Origin: Rhyacichthys aspro
Taxonomy: Eukaryota; Chordata; Actinopteri; Gobiiformes; Rhyacichthyidae
DNA length: 64,000 bases
Direction of reading: 5' to 3'
NCBI GenBank assembly: GCA_036850595.1
Contig: CM072159.1
Span: forward strand, 610,328-674,327
In this document: one piece after another, positions 43,501-54,758 of the stretch
Numbering within the stretch: position 1 is the first letter of the stretch
Layout: every line of letters begins with the position of its first letter
The notes under the pieces: generated by a model
The model's database searches: none
What the model saw: only the letters and a program-made list of their open reading frames with translations
Told to the model about the DNA's origin: nothing
Translations under genes and position numbers: made by a program

Positions 43501-46500
43501 TCATTAAATGTTGTTGTGGGTTCTTTTGTGACCTCTTGGATGAGTCATCGCTGCGCTCTTGAGGTAATTTTGGTAGGCCAACCACTCACACTGGATAGGT
43601 TCACCACTGTTCCATATTTTCTCCATTTGTGGATAATGGCTCTCACAGTGGTTCGCTGGAGTCCCAAGGCTTTAGAAATGGCTCTGTAACCATTTCTAGA
43701 CTGATAGATGTCAATTTTTATCTGTTCCTGAATTTCTTTGGATCACAGCATGATGTCTTGCATTTTGAGATCTTTTGGCATACTTAATTTTGTCAAACAG
43801 GTTCTTTTAAAGTGATTTCTTGATTCAACAGGTCTGGCGGTAAAGAGTCGTAGGTGTGGCTAGTGAAATTGAAAACTCTGGAGCAGAGAATTAATGCTAG
43901 TGCCACCATATTTTTCAAGCAAAACAATACAAACATAACAATTACTTGGATTCTAAATAATAATTATTAATATACATATATAATTAAAAGTAAATAATAA
44001 TAGTTACAAACAATGACAACAATATGGACTGAATAATACTCCAAGACCGTGTCATTATTTAATGTCTAGACAATTTGAATAAACTAGACAGATATAAAAG
44101 CATATTTAAAAAATACTGCAAGAAAACAATGTTGTTTTTTTAGTTATTACAATGTCCCACCAAATCAATTTGTGGTAATGTATGCATTAGGGGGTGCACA
44201 GTGGGAGAGTCCAGAGTGCTCCGGCCTCAAGCGAGAGGGTTGTGGGTTTATCCTCTCTGCGTTACCAAGGGTCCTCTCCAGGTGTAGCTTCCTCTCACTG
44301 TTTAAAGACGTGTGTGCAGGTGAATTCATGAATAGAATCTGCCCACAGGGAATGAATTTGAGAGATTTCTTTGACTTTTAGCCCTGCGATTAAGAGGCCA
44401 TTGCCTCCCACTTGGACAACACCATCCTGAAGTTGGCAGACAACACCACAATGATTGGATGCACTGGAGGGGGCAAAGCAGCCTACACAAGAGAGGTGTC
44501 CAGTTTGGTGACCCGGAGTGCGGAGAAAAACCTCACCGTGACACTTCACACCACCTAGCTGGTTAAGAAGGCAGAAGAAGGCTGTATTTCCTGAGGGGCC
44601 TTTTTTATACTTTATACAGTGGCATGCTTACCATAAGCCAAAGGTAGGCAATTGCCTAGGGCCCCCAACATGCAAGGGCCCCAGAAAACAGCCCTCCACC
44701 CCCATTCACACACAACTATTGCACTTCGAGTTTATTTCCAATTATATGTGTCAGTTCTGCGTTTCTAGTTGTTAGTTGTTGCATAATGGTCGGCACACTT
44801 CTGCATCAGCATTTTTCCGCGTGAATGAGGGGAAAATGAGTAAATTGTTGATTATACGTCGCTAAAACTTACCACAAGTTAGTAATTCAGTAGTTCTCTG
44901 TTTTGTTATAATGCTAGTTTGTTGATATTCCTGTTTATTTGGGTTATTACCAGTCCCAGTCTGCTGGCAATTTATGGTAGCCCTATTATTAGCTCAGCTT
45001 GCCATAGTGGCGCACCTTAAGGTTATGGATGTAACCCAGGATATATGATGTTTAGGTTACTATTTGAATATGATGTACTTCTGTCATATACTGTCATTAC
45101 TGATTGTTCCTCTTGTATTTGTTTCTTTCAGACCACACACACTTACACACCCACTCTTTATCATTAAACGTTCTCAAGTCTATTACAGAATTGTAAAACA
45201 AGGCGAGAAACCATAATAAAGTATTATTTGCACGGTCATGGGTTTGGTGTCTTTGACTCTGTATATTCAGAGACAGACTTCAGACAGCTCAAGGTCCATT
45301 TAGGTGTATATTGATTTTGTTGGAAAAAATGTAAAGATGCATTGTTCTTGCAAGACCTATTCAATATTAGGTTGTTCTTTTGTTGTCAGTACTGGCTATG
45401 TCAGTCTTTCACATCATCTTGTACTAGCACAATTAGATGGAAATTTTTTCTGGCTCTTGGTGTCGTATGCTTGGCATTTTTCAGCCCTTTTGGAAAACTA
45501 ACTGGGGGACATTCTAAGGTGAGTGTTCTGGTCAACTCTGTGTCCCATTGCAGAAGCTCTTTAACTTCCATCTTAAGTTAGGTAGGGTCCCTACATTTGA
45601 AATGCTAATTACAATTTTAAGATCACAGATTAAACATGCTCTTGATCCCCTCCAGTTTGCCTTTAACAAAAATAATGTGGTTGACAATGCTATGCTCTAT
45701 CTGCTTCATAGGGTCTCGTCTCATGCTGTTTGATTTTTCAGTGTAATCAAAACCATCAGACCAGCTATTCTTTTTGAAAAACTTAGGAGTATGGGTGTGG
45801 ATTGACCTTTATTTCTTGGTTTACTGATTACTATTAAATTTATTAATTTTATTAAATTCATACATTTTGTTTTGTTTATTGAAGGGCTATCAATGTTAGC
45901 ACAGTTACATATGCGATTCTTCTAAAAAATATAACGTGTGTTTTTTTTATAACACACATTTATTGCATCACCTAGTTTGACCTAATGTCATCCTGTAACT
46001 GAAGTGCAGAGGGTTACCTGGCAGTGTGTTATAGGGTCAAGTCAAACCCTAGGTGGTGGAGTTGTCAACTGGAGCTTATCGGTAAGTTTTTACACACTAG
46101 TGTAAATACCATAAAACAGTCTGATGGGGTACTGTTGGCCGGTCTAATGGTCGATTGGTCAAACAGTTACCCGGGGATGGACATTCCCAATATTTTCCCT
46201 ACTGTTTTAGCCAACCTGGAAAATTGTGGTTGTCCCAAACCAGCTAGTGATCCCATACTATAAAACAGACTGTATTGTTGTAAAAGATAAACATGATGTT
46301 TTCACACGCTAATGTGAATGTGTACTAAGGCTTCAGCTCCAGATGCATGGAATAAGTGTCATCAGCTTACCTAGATGAATTTTGTTAAAAAATATATAAA
46401 GATGCACTGTTCTTGCAGGACCTATTCTATATTAGGTTGTTCTTTTGTTGTGAATAATACTGGTTATGTCAGTGTTTTGGTTTTAGTAATCAGCAAATAA

Positions 46501-49500
46501 AACATTTCGTACTGGCACAATTAGATGTTAATTTTTTAAGTTTCATCAGCGTACCACGGAGCGTCTCATAACAGCGTTCACACATCACAGCGATGATGGC
46601 ATGTCACTAGGGTCCCTGAAGGAGTGGTTTTGGATGTAAAAAAATAGGGTGGGATTTTCACAAGGGTAAGAACGGTGTCCAGTCCAGATCACAGTGGTGA
46701 GGGAAGTATGTAAATGAAGTGACCTGCTTAATACTGTGACTGTGGATGGTAACAGGACTGTGGTCTCAATAGAACTGGGGTCAAAGACCATCTCTACAGT
46801 TTTATCAGCGTTCATTTGTAGATAATGGTTAACGCACCAGCGTCAGAATTTATCTACCACAGCAGTATGACTGCTCAAGGTTATTTGTGAACAGGCTAGA
46901 GTATGGTCTCATTTGAAAAATGTACAATATATTGACAGCATTGAGACTTACTAACTTCTAAAGTTGACTGTAGAAGGGCTTCACTGAACTATGGACCGTT
47001 CTAGGTCACATTACTTATGTGTCTCTCTTGAATCACTGATTAATACGTGGGTAAATATATGATTATTGGGGCTGTTGGAAATATCAAGAGGTAGATCAGT
47101 GAGTGTAGACTTAAGTTTTATACGTTAGTAGCTGATACGGTTGGAGTCAGGGTCGCTTTTGAATTAGCCTCATCTATTATCATTATTATCATCTGAAAAC
47201 TGACGTAAGCTCACGGCTATGACTCTATACAGTTGGCGTCAATCGGGGCTAACCTTAATGTTTGTTGCTGTAACCCAATTAAAACTTTAATAAGCCATTT
47301 AATTGTTCTCATGTCTATTTAAATGTTAAAATAGCACTATCTTACTTTACACCCGCTTTGATTATGTGTATATAAAATAGGCAGCTCAGAGTTTAGACAC
47401 AATTGTGGTCGTTATTACTTGTTTCATAGAGTAAAGACAATTAAAACATTTAACTGAAAGATCCAACATTATGCAAACATTTCAAACAGATAAATAAAAA
47501 CAAAGAGTAAATTTAACACTTCATAGGGACCGCAAGAGTCCAGACCGAAGGACCAACACTGGTAATGTCAGTAATATAATAGTAATTATGGCAGTGCCAA
47601 ATGGCGTTGATATGCCATTAAATTCTGACAAAAGCGAGTTGAAGCACATTCACTGGACAGATCCAAACACTATAACATCCTTAAAAAGTGTTTTGTACTT
47701 TGCTAAATGTTGTTAAATATGCAAAAAAAAGTGGAGTGAAAGTGTGATTATTCAGATTTGCAGTGTTTTGTCAAGGCCAGAGGCAGAAATTTTGGAAACT
47801 GGAAATGAGTCCAATGATTTTCTATAGCATTGCCTACTGCTTTTTGCCAAGCAAGAATGCAATCTAGAACAACTTCAGGGGGACTTCACCAGACTATAGA
47901 GGGGCTTTACCAGACTACAGAGGGGCTTCCCCAGACAATAGATGGCTTCACCAGACAATAGAGAGGCTTTACTTCAAGGGGAATGAATGAATAAAAATGC
48001 TTAACTTTCGCTTTTACTAGTGGGTGGCCAACATACAATGTCTCGTGTATCGGTGTTTTTGTTATGATCAGCCTGATTGTCCTTTGTTTTGTTTTTAGTT
48101 TTTGTTGCTGTTGTTTTTTTCTATGTTTATGTTTTACTGTTTTTTACATGGTACATAATTTTTTTTTTGGAGAAAAGTTGACAGTACAAAGTTTGTACAT
48201 GTATCAATCTGGTCTCTGTGAGTTGACAGGTCATATGGTTGTACCTGACATTTTCCTGTGCGGACGTCATAGAGAGCAACTGAGCCCTGACGAGCTCCGA
48301 TGGCGATGCGATGGCTGCGGTCACAGTATCCAACCATGTAGAACCTGCAACACAGCAAACAGCAAAGATTAGCCAAAAAGCTGGCCCAGTCCAGATAGGC
48401 TTCTGAGGACTTCTACATGAACAAAAACACAAGTTTGCAATGATTTAGGGGACAGTAGATGCAGACAGCAGCACTGACTTGCAGATGGCTGGGAAACACT
48501 CCTGGAGACCCTTCTTCTTCACCAGAGAGCCTTCGATGCAGTACATGATAATGTCCATCACCTGAGGGCCAAAGCAGGGAAAAGTGCTTATTTTACATAC
48601 ACAAAACTTCTAAACATCAAAAAATGGATTACACAATTAATGGCTATGAATAATATCTTTGTTCAGCTTAGTTAAAAAATGACAAAAACTTCAGAACAAA
48701 GGGCCTCTTTTTCTTAACTGGAAAAACTCACAGAACTAAAGCAAGAACTTCACTATAATTTAATTAAATCTCCTCTTTATGGGCTACAGTATCTTTTATT
48801 TAAGTCTACTCTTTATGGTCTGTCTGTATGGCCCCCTTCTCACTGTAGAGAACAGACTGATGCTTATTTCCTGGTTCAGATAGTATGAATTGTTTTGCAC
48901 GTCTGGCTTCACTGTTGTGGTTTGTTTGTGCAAGGGCCTATGAGTGAGTTCCAGTCATGTCCACACGTCAATGCTTTAATTCTACATTGATGAGGACAGA
49001 GGGAGTCATGGGTACACTGGATTTATGCACACAGCTGAGAATAATCATTCTGTTCAAGAACTACTGATGAATTCCACATGGACTTCTCTGAGGAGGAAGA
49101 TTCAAACAAAAATATTTGATTTGAGGCCCAGTGTCTGACGTGTGAAAGAGAAAACCTGTATTTTCATTTTGCTCTATGGACTTGAATACTTGAAGATACC
49201 ATGTTTTTAGCCAGAAAACAAAGAAAACGTTGACCAGCTTTAACACACATGGTGGCCACAATTAAATTGGGTTGTGTCCTGGTGATATCTGTCTAACCCT
49301 AACATTTTTAACTATTTAAGGGATCTCCAGTGGGACTCTAGGCCCGGTCCAGTTATTATGTTATATTTCATTTTGCATCATAAATAATGAAGAGACTTTC
49401 CTTGTCAGTTTCTTTATGCTTTGTTATTAGGATTAGACCAGTACTAAATCAGAACTAAACCCAAGACTCAATTTTGTGTCTAACCAAGACTTTGAACCTT

Positions 49501-52350
49501 GACCGGGGAGACAAGTTTGCAGAGTGGATCTCAAGACTTGTGATTAGTACAATTATTACAATAAAAGCTGCATTGAAATATTTGAAGACATTTATACATT
49601 ATCAGTCAGAAAGAAGTTTAAAAAGGTTACATGGATGCCTCTTTTGAGGCAATATTAATAATATTGGATTTTGAATGCGAAATTAGATGTGCAGAGACCT
49701 CTACAAGCAGGTCCACAACATCCCCCGGCATCTTCTCTATCAGGATGTCAATGACTCGTAGGATCTCGGTCTTGGCACGTGCCAGAGTGGTGGTGTGGAC
49801 GTTCTGCTGAGACTGGGAGTTGGCTTGCGCTGCATTGTAACGGTGAACCTGCAACAAAAAAAAACATTTTAGTCCAGCATGACAAAAAAAACAAAAGGAA
49901 AGGGGTATTTTTGTCAAAAGTAAACATAAATACTTAGTGAAACATAGCTTTCAAACATTTCATTATTTTGAAAATAGCTATACCCCTGTAGGTTCTATCC
50001 AGGTTAAAGTTCAGCCCACCTTCCAAAGACATGCATATGAAGGTGAAGTATGACTGGAACTGTCCCATTATGAATGTGCAAGAGGGAATGGTTGTCCCTG
50101 TGATTAACTGGTGATTAACTGGTGATTGACTGGGTATTTAAATATGATATGCATACTGGGTATTTGCACTGAACAGATATCTCTCTGGCGGTGATGTTTT
50201 CTGAGTTAAGAATGTCCAGGTCTTGGTGCTGATGTGGTAACTCTCAAATATTTGTGAATATGTTTTTGGCAGATGTGGTACCTCTTGTCAGTGTAAGTAA
50301 TACTGAGTTATGAATATTTGTGAATGATACCTCTCTTGCGATAGTGGTGATGAAAGCCGGAGGTCGTGCGGTAGCGATGAGGGACAGAGCGTGACGAGCA
50401 GAACGTGCTGAGTCGGCAGGAGGGCTCAGAGGAAGACCCATTGTTATACTGTAGAGAACAAAAAGACAGGGGTTAGACCAGGCTTTAGTCCAATTGTACC
50501 TGCTTTCATTTCGAAATAGGCCTTGCTTTAGGCTTGGCTTGGCTCTTTTTTCCCCAATATAAAATGTAATATTTTTCAACAAATAAAAAAAACAACTACA
50601 TTACATATTATGCAACTATATTTACAAGAGAACACTGAAAATTCTTTCTGGATTTAAGAAGCAGTCCTTGATATCTGCTATTTTAGCATGAGGAGAAGCT
50701 GAGCAAAAGGAGCCTGACTAATCCATGGAGAGGGCCGCGAATGTCAAGGCCAAGTCAATGGATCTTATTCAGCTCATGACACATAATGGAACCACACAAA
50801 GTTGCAGGAATTAGAATCCCCCGGTGCAGCAGCTGCTGCCGAGGGGACGTGGTGTTAACAAACGACCGGGGCCCCATTTATCTCACCCCATTACATGGTT
50901 CGCTAATTAATACGCTTAATAAATGGCCAATATATCAGCGCTAGAAGGCGGCTTGTCCTGCCATGAGACGTGGCTGTAATTGGAAACAGTCAGCTCTTGA
51001 TATAAAGCAGAAAAAGAGCAGCACTAATTGTCCAGAGGTTAATAACCAAACATGCGGACAGAGAATGAAATAATCCAGATTATTGTATGTTCCTCATATC
51101 CAACCCTCATAAAACCAGGATGAATTACACCACTGACCCCAGAAACACTCCTCACTTAAGGCCTTGCTTTAATTATACTTTAGTCCTTGTGTAGACCTGG
51201 TTTAGTCCTGTTTTTTCAGGGTCTAATCCTGGGTTTAGGCCTGGTTTTGCCTTGTGTTTAGACCTAATCATGACTTTTCTTCAGAGATGATCAGTGGCTG
51301 TAGAAAGTATGTGGTTCATCTTAATATGAAATGCATCCAACAGTATCTCTGCAATGTCATCAAGCGCAGCACACTCTCATCAGAAAAAGCCAATATACAT
51401 GCTCTGTCTTATGAACTGCTTTGGGTCTCAATGAAATGTCAAGTGAAGATGAGGAACATCTAAAGAGTTGATGCACTTTGTAAATGGCCAGTGTAAAACA
51501 CAAAAACTCTAAGATGTGATTACAGGCCCTCGCACCCCTTACAACCGCAGAAGGACATGCATCAGTGACGTCCTAGAGACATCATAGCATGGCTCTAAGG
51601 GAACTTTTCTGTAAAGCCGAATCATAAGCATATGTGTTTAATGAATGTAGGTAAAACCTGATGGCAGAACTGAGAATTAGAACATTTCTAGAGGTGCCAC
51701 TTAGGTCATTATGCATGTTTCTGCCAATGTCATCATAAAACACAGTTTTACTTATGACTTTCATGACTTTTATAATTTTTTTTGTAAATTTCCTTCCCAC
51801 ACACAGGAGTAAACCCTGCCCATATAGAGGGGTAAACCCTGCCCACACGTAACTTTAATTGCAGTAATTAAAGTTATGAAGGTTAAAAAAGCTCTGGCAC
51901 CTGTCACAATGAATTTAATTTCTGATTTTAATTTGAGGTTTTATTGCAGATCAGTCCTCTCTCCTCTGTCCTCTCCTGTCTATGGCCTCCTGCCTCCTCT
52001 CTTCTCTCCTGCCTGCTCCTGTCTCCCCTCTCCTTTCCTGTATCCTCTGTCCTCTCCTGTCTCTTCTCTTGTCTGTCCTCTCTTGTCTTATCTCTCCTCT
52101 CCTGTATCCCCTCCAGTCCCATTCCAGAATGGGTCCAGCTCAGTACTGTGTGGGTGCACTGACTTGACAAGCAGCTTCTCGGCGTCGGCACACAGCTCTA
52201 ACAGTCCCATGAGAACTGCTGACACATCCATATATGGCTCCCAGACAGTGAATCCTCGTCCAATCAAATCGATGGCAGTGCGGCGAATAGTACTGTGGGC
52301 GGGGAGTTTGGGACTGGCGGGCTGCAGCAGGAGGAAGGTCAGCGCTTTAC
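40365..52350 (-). CDS. wdr7: WDR7 (Rabconnectin-3 beta), last seven coding exons
   Basis: Seven exons on the minus strand join in phase to give the C-terminal about 315 residues of WDR7, a protein of about 1,500 residues. Exons: 52164-52350, 50331-50448, 49699-49848, 48479-48561, 48245-48344, 42034-42138, 40365-40568. All have AG acceptors and GT donors, and no stop occurs until TAA 40365-40367. The sequence ends LMAHDGKEHRFMV, as vertebrate WDR7 does. Known role: with DMXL1/2 it forms the rabconnectin-3 complex, which promotes V-ATPase assembly and acidification of synaptic and other vesicles. The last exons encode WD repeats (ARQGSVALYD; GHKGPITAVSFAPDGRYLAT...ISFWQ). Earlier exons lie beyond 52.35 kb and none is recognisable before the window end. 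The introns carry many transposons, but the exons are untouched. Confidence 0.97.
40650..40770 (+). repeat. GACAGGAGAG-type purine tract
   Basis: Degenerate purine-rich simple repeat in the last wdr7 intron, about 80 bp upstream of the final acceptor in transcript sense. Confidence 0.8.
40975..41913. mobile_element. Kolobok-like TTAA element, short deletion derivative
   Basis: 939 bp flanked by TTAA (40971-40974 and 41914-41917). Termini AGGTCCCATATTAT and, inward from the right, AGGTCCTATATTAT. Its two ends match both ends of the 3.0-kb element at 52636-55657, while the 3-kb element's central about 1.8 kb and one 265-bp unit are absent. It keeps an ATG (41256) at the start of MAATVLAYL, the first residues of the THAP-containing frame in the longer copy. 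Located in the last wdr7 intron. Confidence 0.85.
42034..42138 (-). CDS. wdr7: wdr7 exon (second from the 3' end)
   Basis: Encodes exactly 35 residues, NIHGHKGPITAVSFAPDGRY to HISFWQ, a canonical WD repeat. Acceptor TCCACAG, donor CAG/GTAACT. It is separated from the preceding exon by a 6.1-kb intron filled with repeats. Confidence 0.97.
42815..43880 (-). pseudogene. Tc1/mariner transposase, decayed
   Basis: On the minus strand Tc1-type transposase is read across several frames: an N-terminal helix-turn-helix region (43600-43760), LLSHLRSVFISKRRGKNGIH (about 43440-43500), DLWENILWTDETKVELFEG (about 43290-43340, first catalytic Asp), VLQQDNDLKHTSKSTSECLK (about 43000-43060, second Asp) and the NPIAPHPKFLHSDMKDKL end. 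Frame changes and stops between these blocks make it inactive. Intact enzymes cut and paste the element at TA. Terminal repeats were not identified. It lies in a wdr7 intron. Confidence 0.85.
44190..44345 (+). mobile_element. tRNA-SINE relic
   Basis: GGTGCACAGTGGGAGAG (A-box-like) and GGTTGTGGGTTTATCC (B-box-like), followed by CTTCCTCTCACTGTTTAAAG and GTGTGTGCAGGTGAATT. The layout matches the SINE on the minus strand at 58.9-59.2 kb but is more diverged. Confidence 0.5.
44390..44620 (+). pseudogene. LINE reverse transcriptase sliver
   Basis: LDNTILKLADNTTMIGCTGG followed by YTREVSSLVTRSAEKNLTV corresponds to the ADD-TT region and downstream segment of Rex1/CR1-like polymerases. The catalytic Asp pair is changed to D-N. 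Degraded. Confidence 0.5.
45318..45455 (+). repeat. Diverged direct repeat, copy 1
   Basis: GTTCTTGCAAGACCTATTCA, then TTAGGTTGTTCTTTTGTTGT and GTACTAGCACAATTAGATG. Copy 2 lies at 46383-46537 with about 85-90 per cent visible similarity. Non-coding. Confidence 0.7.
45610..45800 (+). pseudogene. LINE reverse transcriptase sliver
   Basis: ALDPLQFAFNKNNVVDNAML and YLLHRVSSH match the segment before the first catalytic motif of Rex1/CR1-like reverse transcriptases. A TGA follows at 45729-45731 and a later frame gives IKTIRPAILFEKLRSMGVD. Confidence 0.5.
46383..46537 (+). repeat. Diverged direct repeat, copy 2
   Basis: See copy 1 at 45318-45455; the spacing is about 1,065 bp. Confidence 0.7.
46570..46850 (-). 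pseudogene. LINE C-terminal sliver
   Basis: On the minus strand, RWCVNHYLQMNADKTVEMVF and the following residues resemble the segment after the catalytic motif of CR1/Rex1-like polymerases (usual pattern NxxKTxEM). Too short to classify. Confidence 0.4.
46851..47875. other. wdr7 intron, nothing recognised
   Basis: AT-rich non-coding sequence without a named repeat. Confidence 0.4.
47876..47972 (+). repeat. Minisatellite, about 22-bp unit
   Basis: Four to five degenerate copies of GGGGCTTTACCAGACTAxAG in a wdr7 intron. Confidence 0.75.
48245..48344 (-). CDS. wdr7: wdr7 exon (third from the 3' end)
   Basis: Encodes FYMVGYCDRSHRIAIGARQG to RTGKCQ, including a WD repeat. Acceptor TTGCAG, donor CAG/GTACAA. 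Confidence 0.96.
48479..48561 (-). CDS. wdr7: wdr7 exon (fourth from the 3' end)
   Basis: Encodes VMDIIMYCIEGSLVKKKGLQ to PAIC plus two bases of a Lys codon. Acceptor CCTCAG, donor GTCAGT. Confidence 0.95.
49699..49848 (-). CDS. wdr7: wdr7 exon (fifth from the 3' end)
   Basis: Encodes VHRYNAAQANSQSQQN to GDVVDLLVE, 50 codons in phase 0. Acceptor TTGCAG, donor GAG/GTCTCT. Confidence 0.95.
49990..50140 (+). repeat. SINE/RTE-tail relic
   Basis: CCAAAGACATGCATATGAAG, then GAATGGTTGTCCCTGTGATT and AACTGGTGATTAACTGG resemble the middle of the SINE family present at 58.9 kb. Strongly decayed. Confidence 0.4.
50331..50448 (-). CDS. wdr7: wdr7 exon (sixth from the 3' end)
   Basis: Encodes ITMGLPLSPPADSARSARHA to ITTIARE. 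Acceptor CTCTACAG, donor GAG/GTATCA. Confidence 0.95.
50690..51080. promoter_or_regulatory. Candidate conserved non-coding element in wdr7 intron
   Basis: High-complexity, repeat-free sequence with clustered homeodomain-type cores (CTAATTAATACG, TAATAAAT, ACTAATTG) and E-box-like CAGCTG. It stands out from the decayed repeats around it. Regulatory role is inferred only from composition. Confidence 0.25.
51955..52110 (+). repeat. CTCTCCTGTC-type pyrimidine tract
   Basis: Degenerate repeats of CCTCTCCTGTCT just downstream (transcript sense) of the wdr7 exon at 52164-52350. The reverse complement resembles the purine tract at 40650-40770. Confidence 0.85.
52164..52350 (-). CDS. wdr7: wdr7 exon (seventh from the 3' end)
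   Basis: Encodes ALTFLLLQPASPKLPAHST to AEKLLV and two bases of an Asn codon completed by the next exon. Acceptor TCTCCAG, donor GTCAGT. A helical, armadillo-like part of the protein. Confidence 0.95.
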
Positions 52351-52918
52351 CTGGAGACCACACAAATCCAGAGTCAGTACACAGAGATTATGGGCTAACA
52401 CCAAACCAAAGCCAGACAAACTAGGGATAAAGACTAGACCAGACCTGGTGGCCAGGGGTGGGTCGAGGGCCTGATGTGGCCCGGGACTCAGTCACCTTTT
52501 CACTCAAACTGTTCGTAAATTGCATGTGTTCTGTCAGCTGAGGTTAGGCAGGTATTTTTGTGTGGTGAGGTAAAGCTGGAAAAGACTGTTATTGTTAAGA
52601 GTGTATTATGCCAAGCCAGGTTTTAGATAAGTTAAAGGTCCCATATTATGCTAAATCGACTTTTCTGAGCTTTTAACCATGTTCTAACGTTGTTTCTACC
52701 TCAAACACATAACCAAAGTTGTGTTTTGTTTCATTCGCGCATGTTTGAGTAATTTATTTAGTTTGAGCTACAGTCCTTAAAATGAGCTGTTTCACGCAGT
52801 GATGTCAATATGTGAAATAAACCACTCCTCTCCAGGAAGTGCTCCTCCACACTCCTCCTGCCCCTCTCTCCTGAACTGTCAACAAGTGCCGTGCTCTGCA
52901 GCTCAGACACAGAGAAGC

Positions 52919-53211
52919 ATCGCTGCTACTGTGTTAGCTTACTTACCGTCAGCAACATTCGGCTGTGGGAGTTTTACTGCGTTGTTTTCTCTCCCAAAAA
53001 AGAACTAACATGTAAGAAGTGGTTGGAGTTTATTATTCGAAACTCACAGGGGTAAAGTAGCCAGGTAGTAACAGGTTTTTGTCTGTAACCAACACTTCAC
53101 TGAAGACTGCTTCAAAAACCTCAACATCGTCCAAACAGGACATGGCAAAAAGTTAATTTTAAAAAAGGGTGCTAATCCCACTATAAAAGACACCGAAGAG
53201 GAGCCCAGAGC
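52919..53211 (+). pseudogene. THAP-domain coding remnant of the Kolobok-like element
   Basis: The start codon is ATC at 52919, where the sister copy has ATG. The frame continues with FGCGSFTALFSLPKK, then after a shift in a six-A run CKKWLEFIIRNSQG. After a second shift in a four-G run and two stops comes VFVCNQHFTEDCFKN and KLILKKGANPTIKDTEEEPR, ending at a donor GCA/GTAAGT (53211/53212). The Trp in KKWLEF, the C-x-x-H in CNQHF and the GAxPT motif are THAP landmarks, a zinc finger that binds transposon ends. Defective. Confidence 0.75.
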
Positions 53212-54758
53212 AGTAAGTACTATATTGCTAATGATCATTTCGAGTAGAGTTTTGTATAGTTTCGAGTTTTGTATAGCTCACGTTTAAAGATAATATCTTT
53301 GTTTTCATTCTTTATAAAACGCAAAACTGCTGCTCATGTTGCTAAAGCACATTTTGATAATTAGCAGCTGTTACCTTTTTACGGCAAAAACAAAGAGGTG
53401 TGAAAAGTGTAGGTTGTAGTCACATTGTCTAGTTGATTAGACCGTCGTCTTACTGTTGTTATGCTAACAGTATGTGTGAATAGGGTTAGATGTGTTTGAT
53501 CCTCGTTTCTTATCACGCTCTTAGGTTAGACAATGACAACTGAGTATCTGTTGGCTACACAGTTATCTGCAAGCAGTCTGAGGTTACACCACTTTCAGAA
53601 GTAAAGGTATGTTCAAACAATGCAACAAAAACCCAGATCATATGAATTATACAAAAAATGAACAACATCATAAGAGTACACACAAAAATGTAGGTCTTTG
53701 GTGTGTTTTTAGTCATGCATTTCATCAGGGATCCATAGAGCATTAGAGCTACAAGTACTCAATACTTTATCAGATTAGAAGTATGTTATTTTACAACAAT
53801 TGAGTGAAGAAAGAAATAGCACTGTCTGTTAGATCAGAACAGCTTGTACACAAGATGAATACATGTCCCCAGTACAAAGCCAGTATCCCAGTACCTTTTT
53901 TAATTCATTTTACATATAGTGTATGTAAATTCTTTCCAAATTACAACAAACATTCACTTCAGGAAATTACGGAGCCTGATATAACCTGATGTGCCTCTTC
54001 CAGACTTGGTGAAGAGCAGGAGACAGAAATGTTCAATGTTACATACTAATGTTTGTTTTTCATGTTGATTTAGCTCACTTAATCATCTTTAAATGTGACA
54101 CACTGCTGTTGTTCTATCACAGGTGTCCAAGCAGCTGTTGCCACTACAAACAGGAGCACACATGAGGGAATGACCACTCTGATGCTTGCGCCGAGAAATC
54201 CCCAGCACCAGCTCACAAAACTCCTGCATGCAACAAACCTCGCCTGGAAGAGGAGACAAAGATGTTTGGCGATATGCTCCTTAGCAAAACCTAAATTATT
54301 TGTATTAATGTGGATTTTATAATTAAAACTGTATGATTGGAATTACACCAGTCTTTTAAATTAGCACTTACTCTTCTTCTGTTCTTCTTCTAACTGGTCC
54401 ATAGTCTGTACGATAAATGTTATTTATATTTTGAAGAGTATACATGTTTAAGCAGTTGGCCTCCAGGCCAGGATGTGCTGTAATACACGGAGGAGAAGCA
54501 AGAAGCTGATTTATTCGCCTTAAAACCTAAAAATGATAAATGATGATCAGTATTTACAGTAATGTAAAGCAGCATTTACATTTACAAAACTAATTACATG
54601 TAGTTTTCATTTTACTACAAGGCTGCAGGAATGCTATCATTCATAGCATTTTATTATAACATCAGCAGTCTTGTGCTGTAAGCCTGTAAGTATGGGTGTG
54701 CACCATAGTCTATTTGAAAACAACATAACGTGGTAAGACAGGCATAATAGTTGAAACT
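53212..54758. other. Interior of the Kolobok-like element
   Basis: A later exon may begin after ATCACAG at about 54121 (GTGTCCAAGCAG onward), but its frame is interrupted. The rest of a transposase is not recognisable. Confidence 0.35.

Noticed and set aside
51876..52424. 182-codon plus-strand frame rich in Ser/Pro/Leu
   Set aside because: It spans the CT-rich simple repeat and the antisense of a wdr7 exon.
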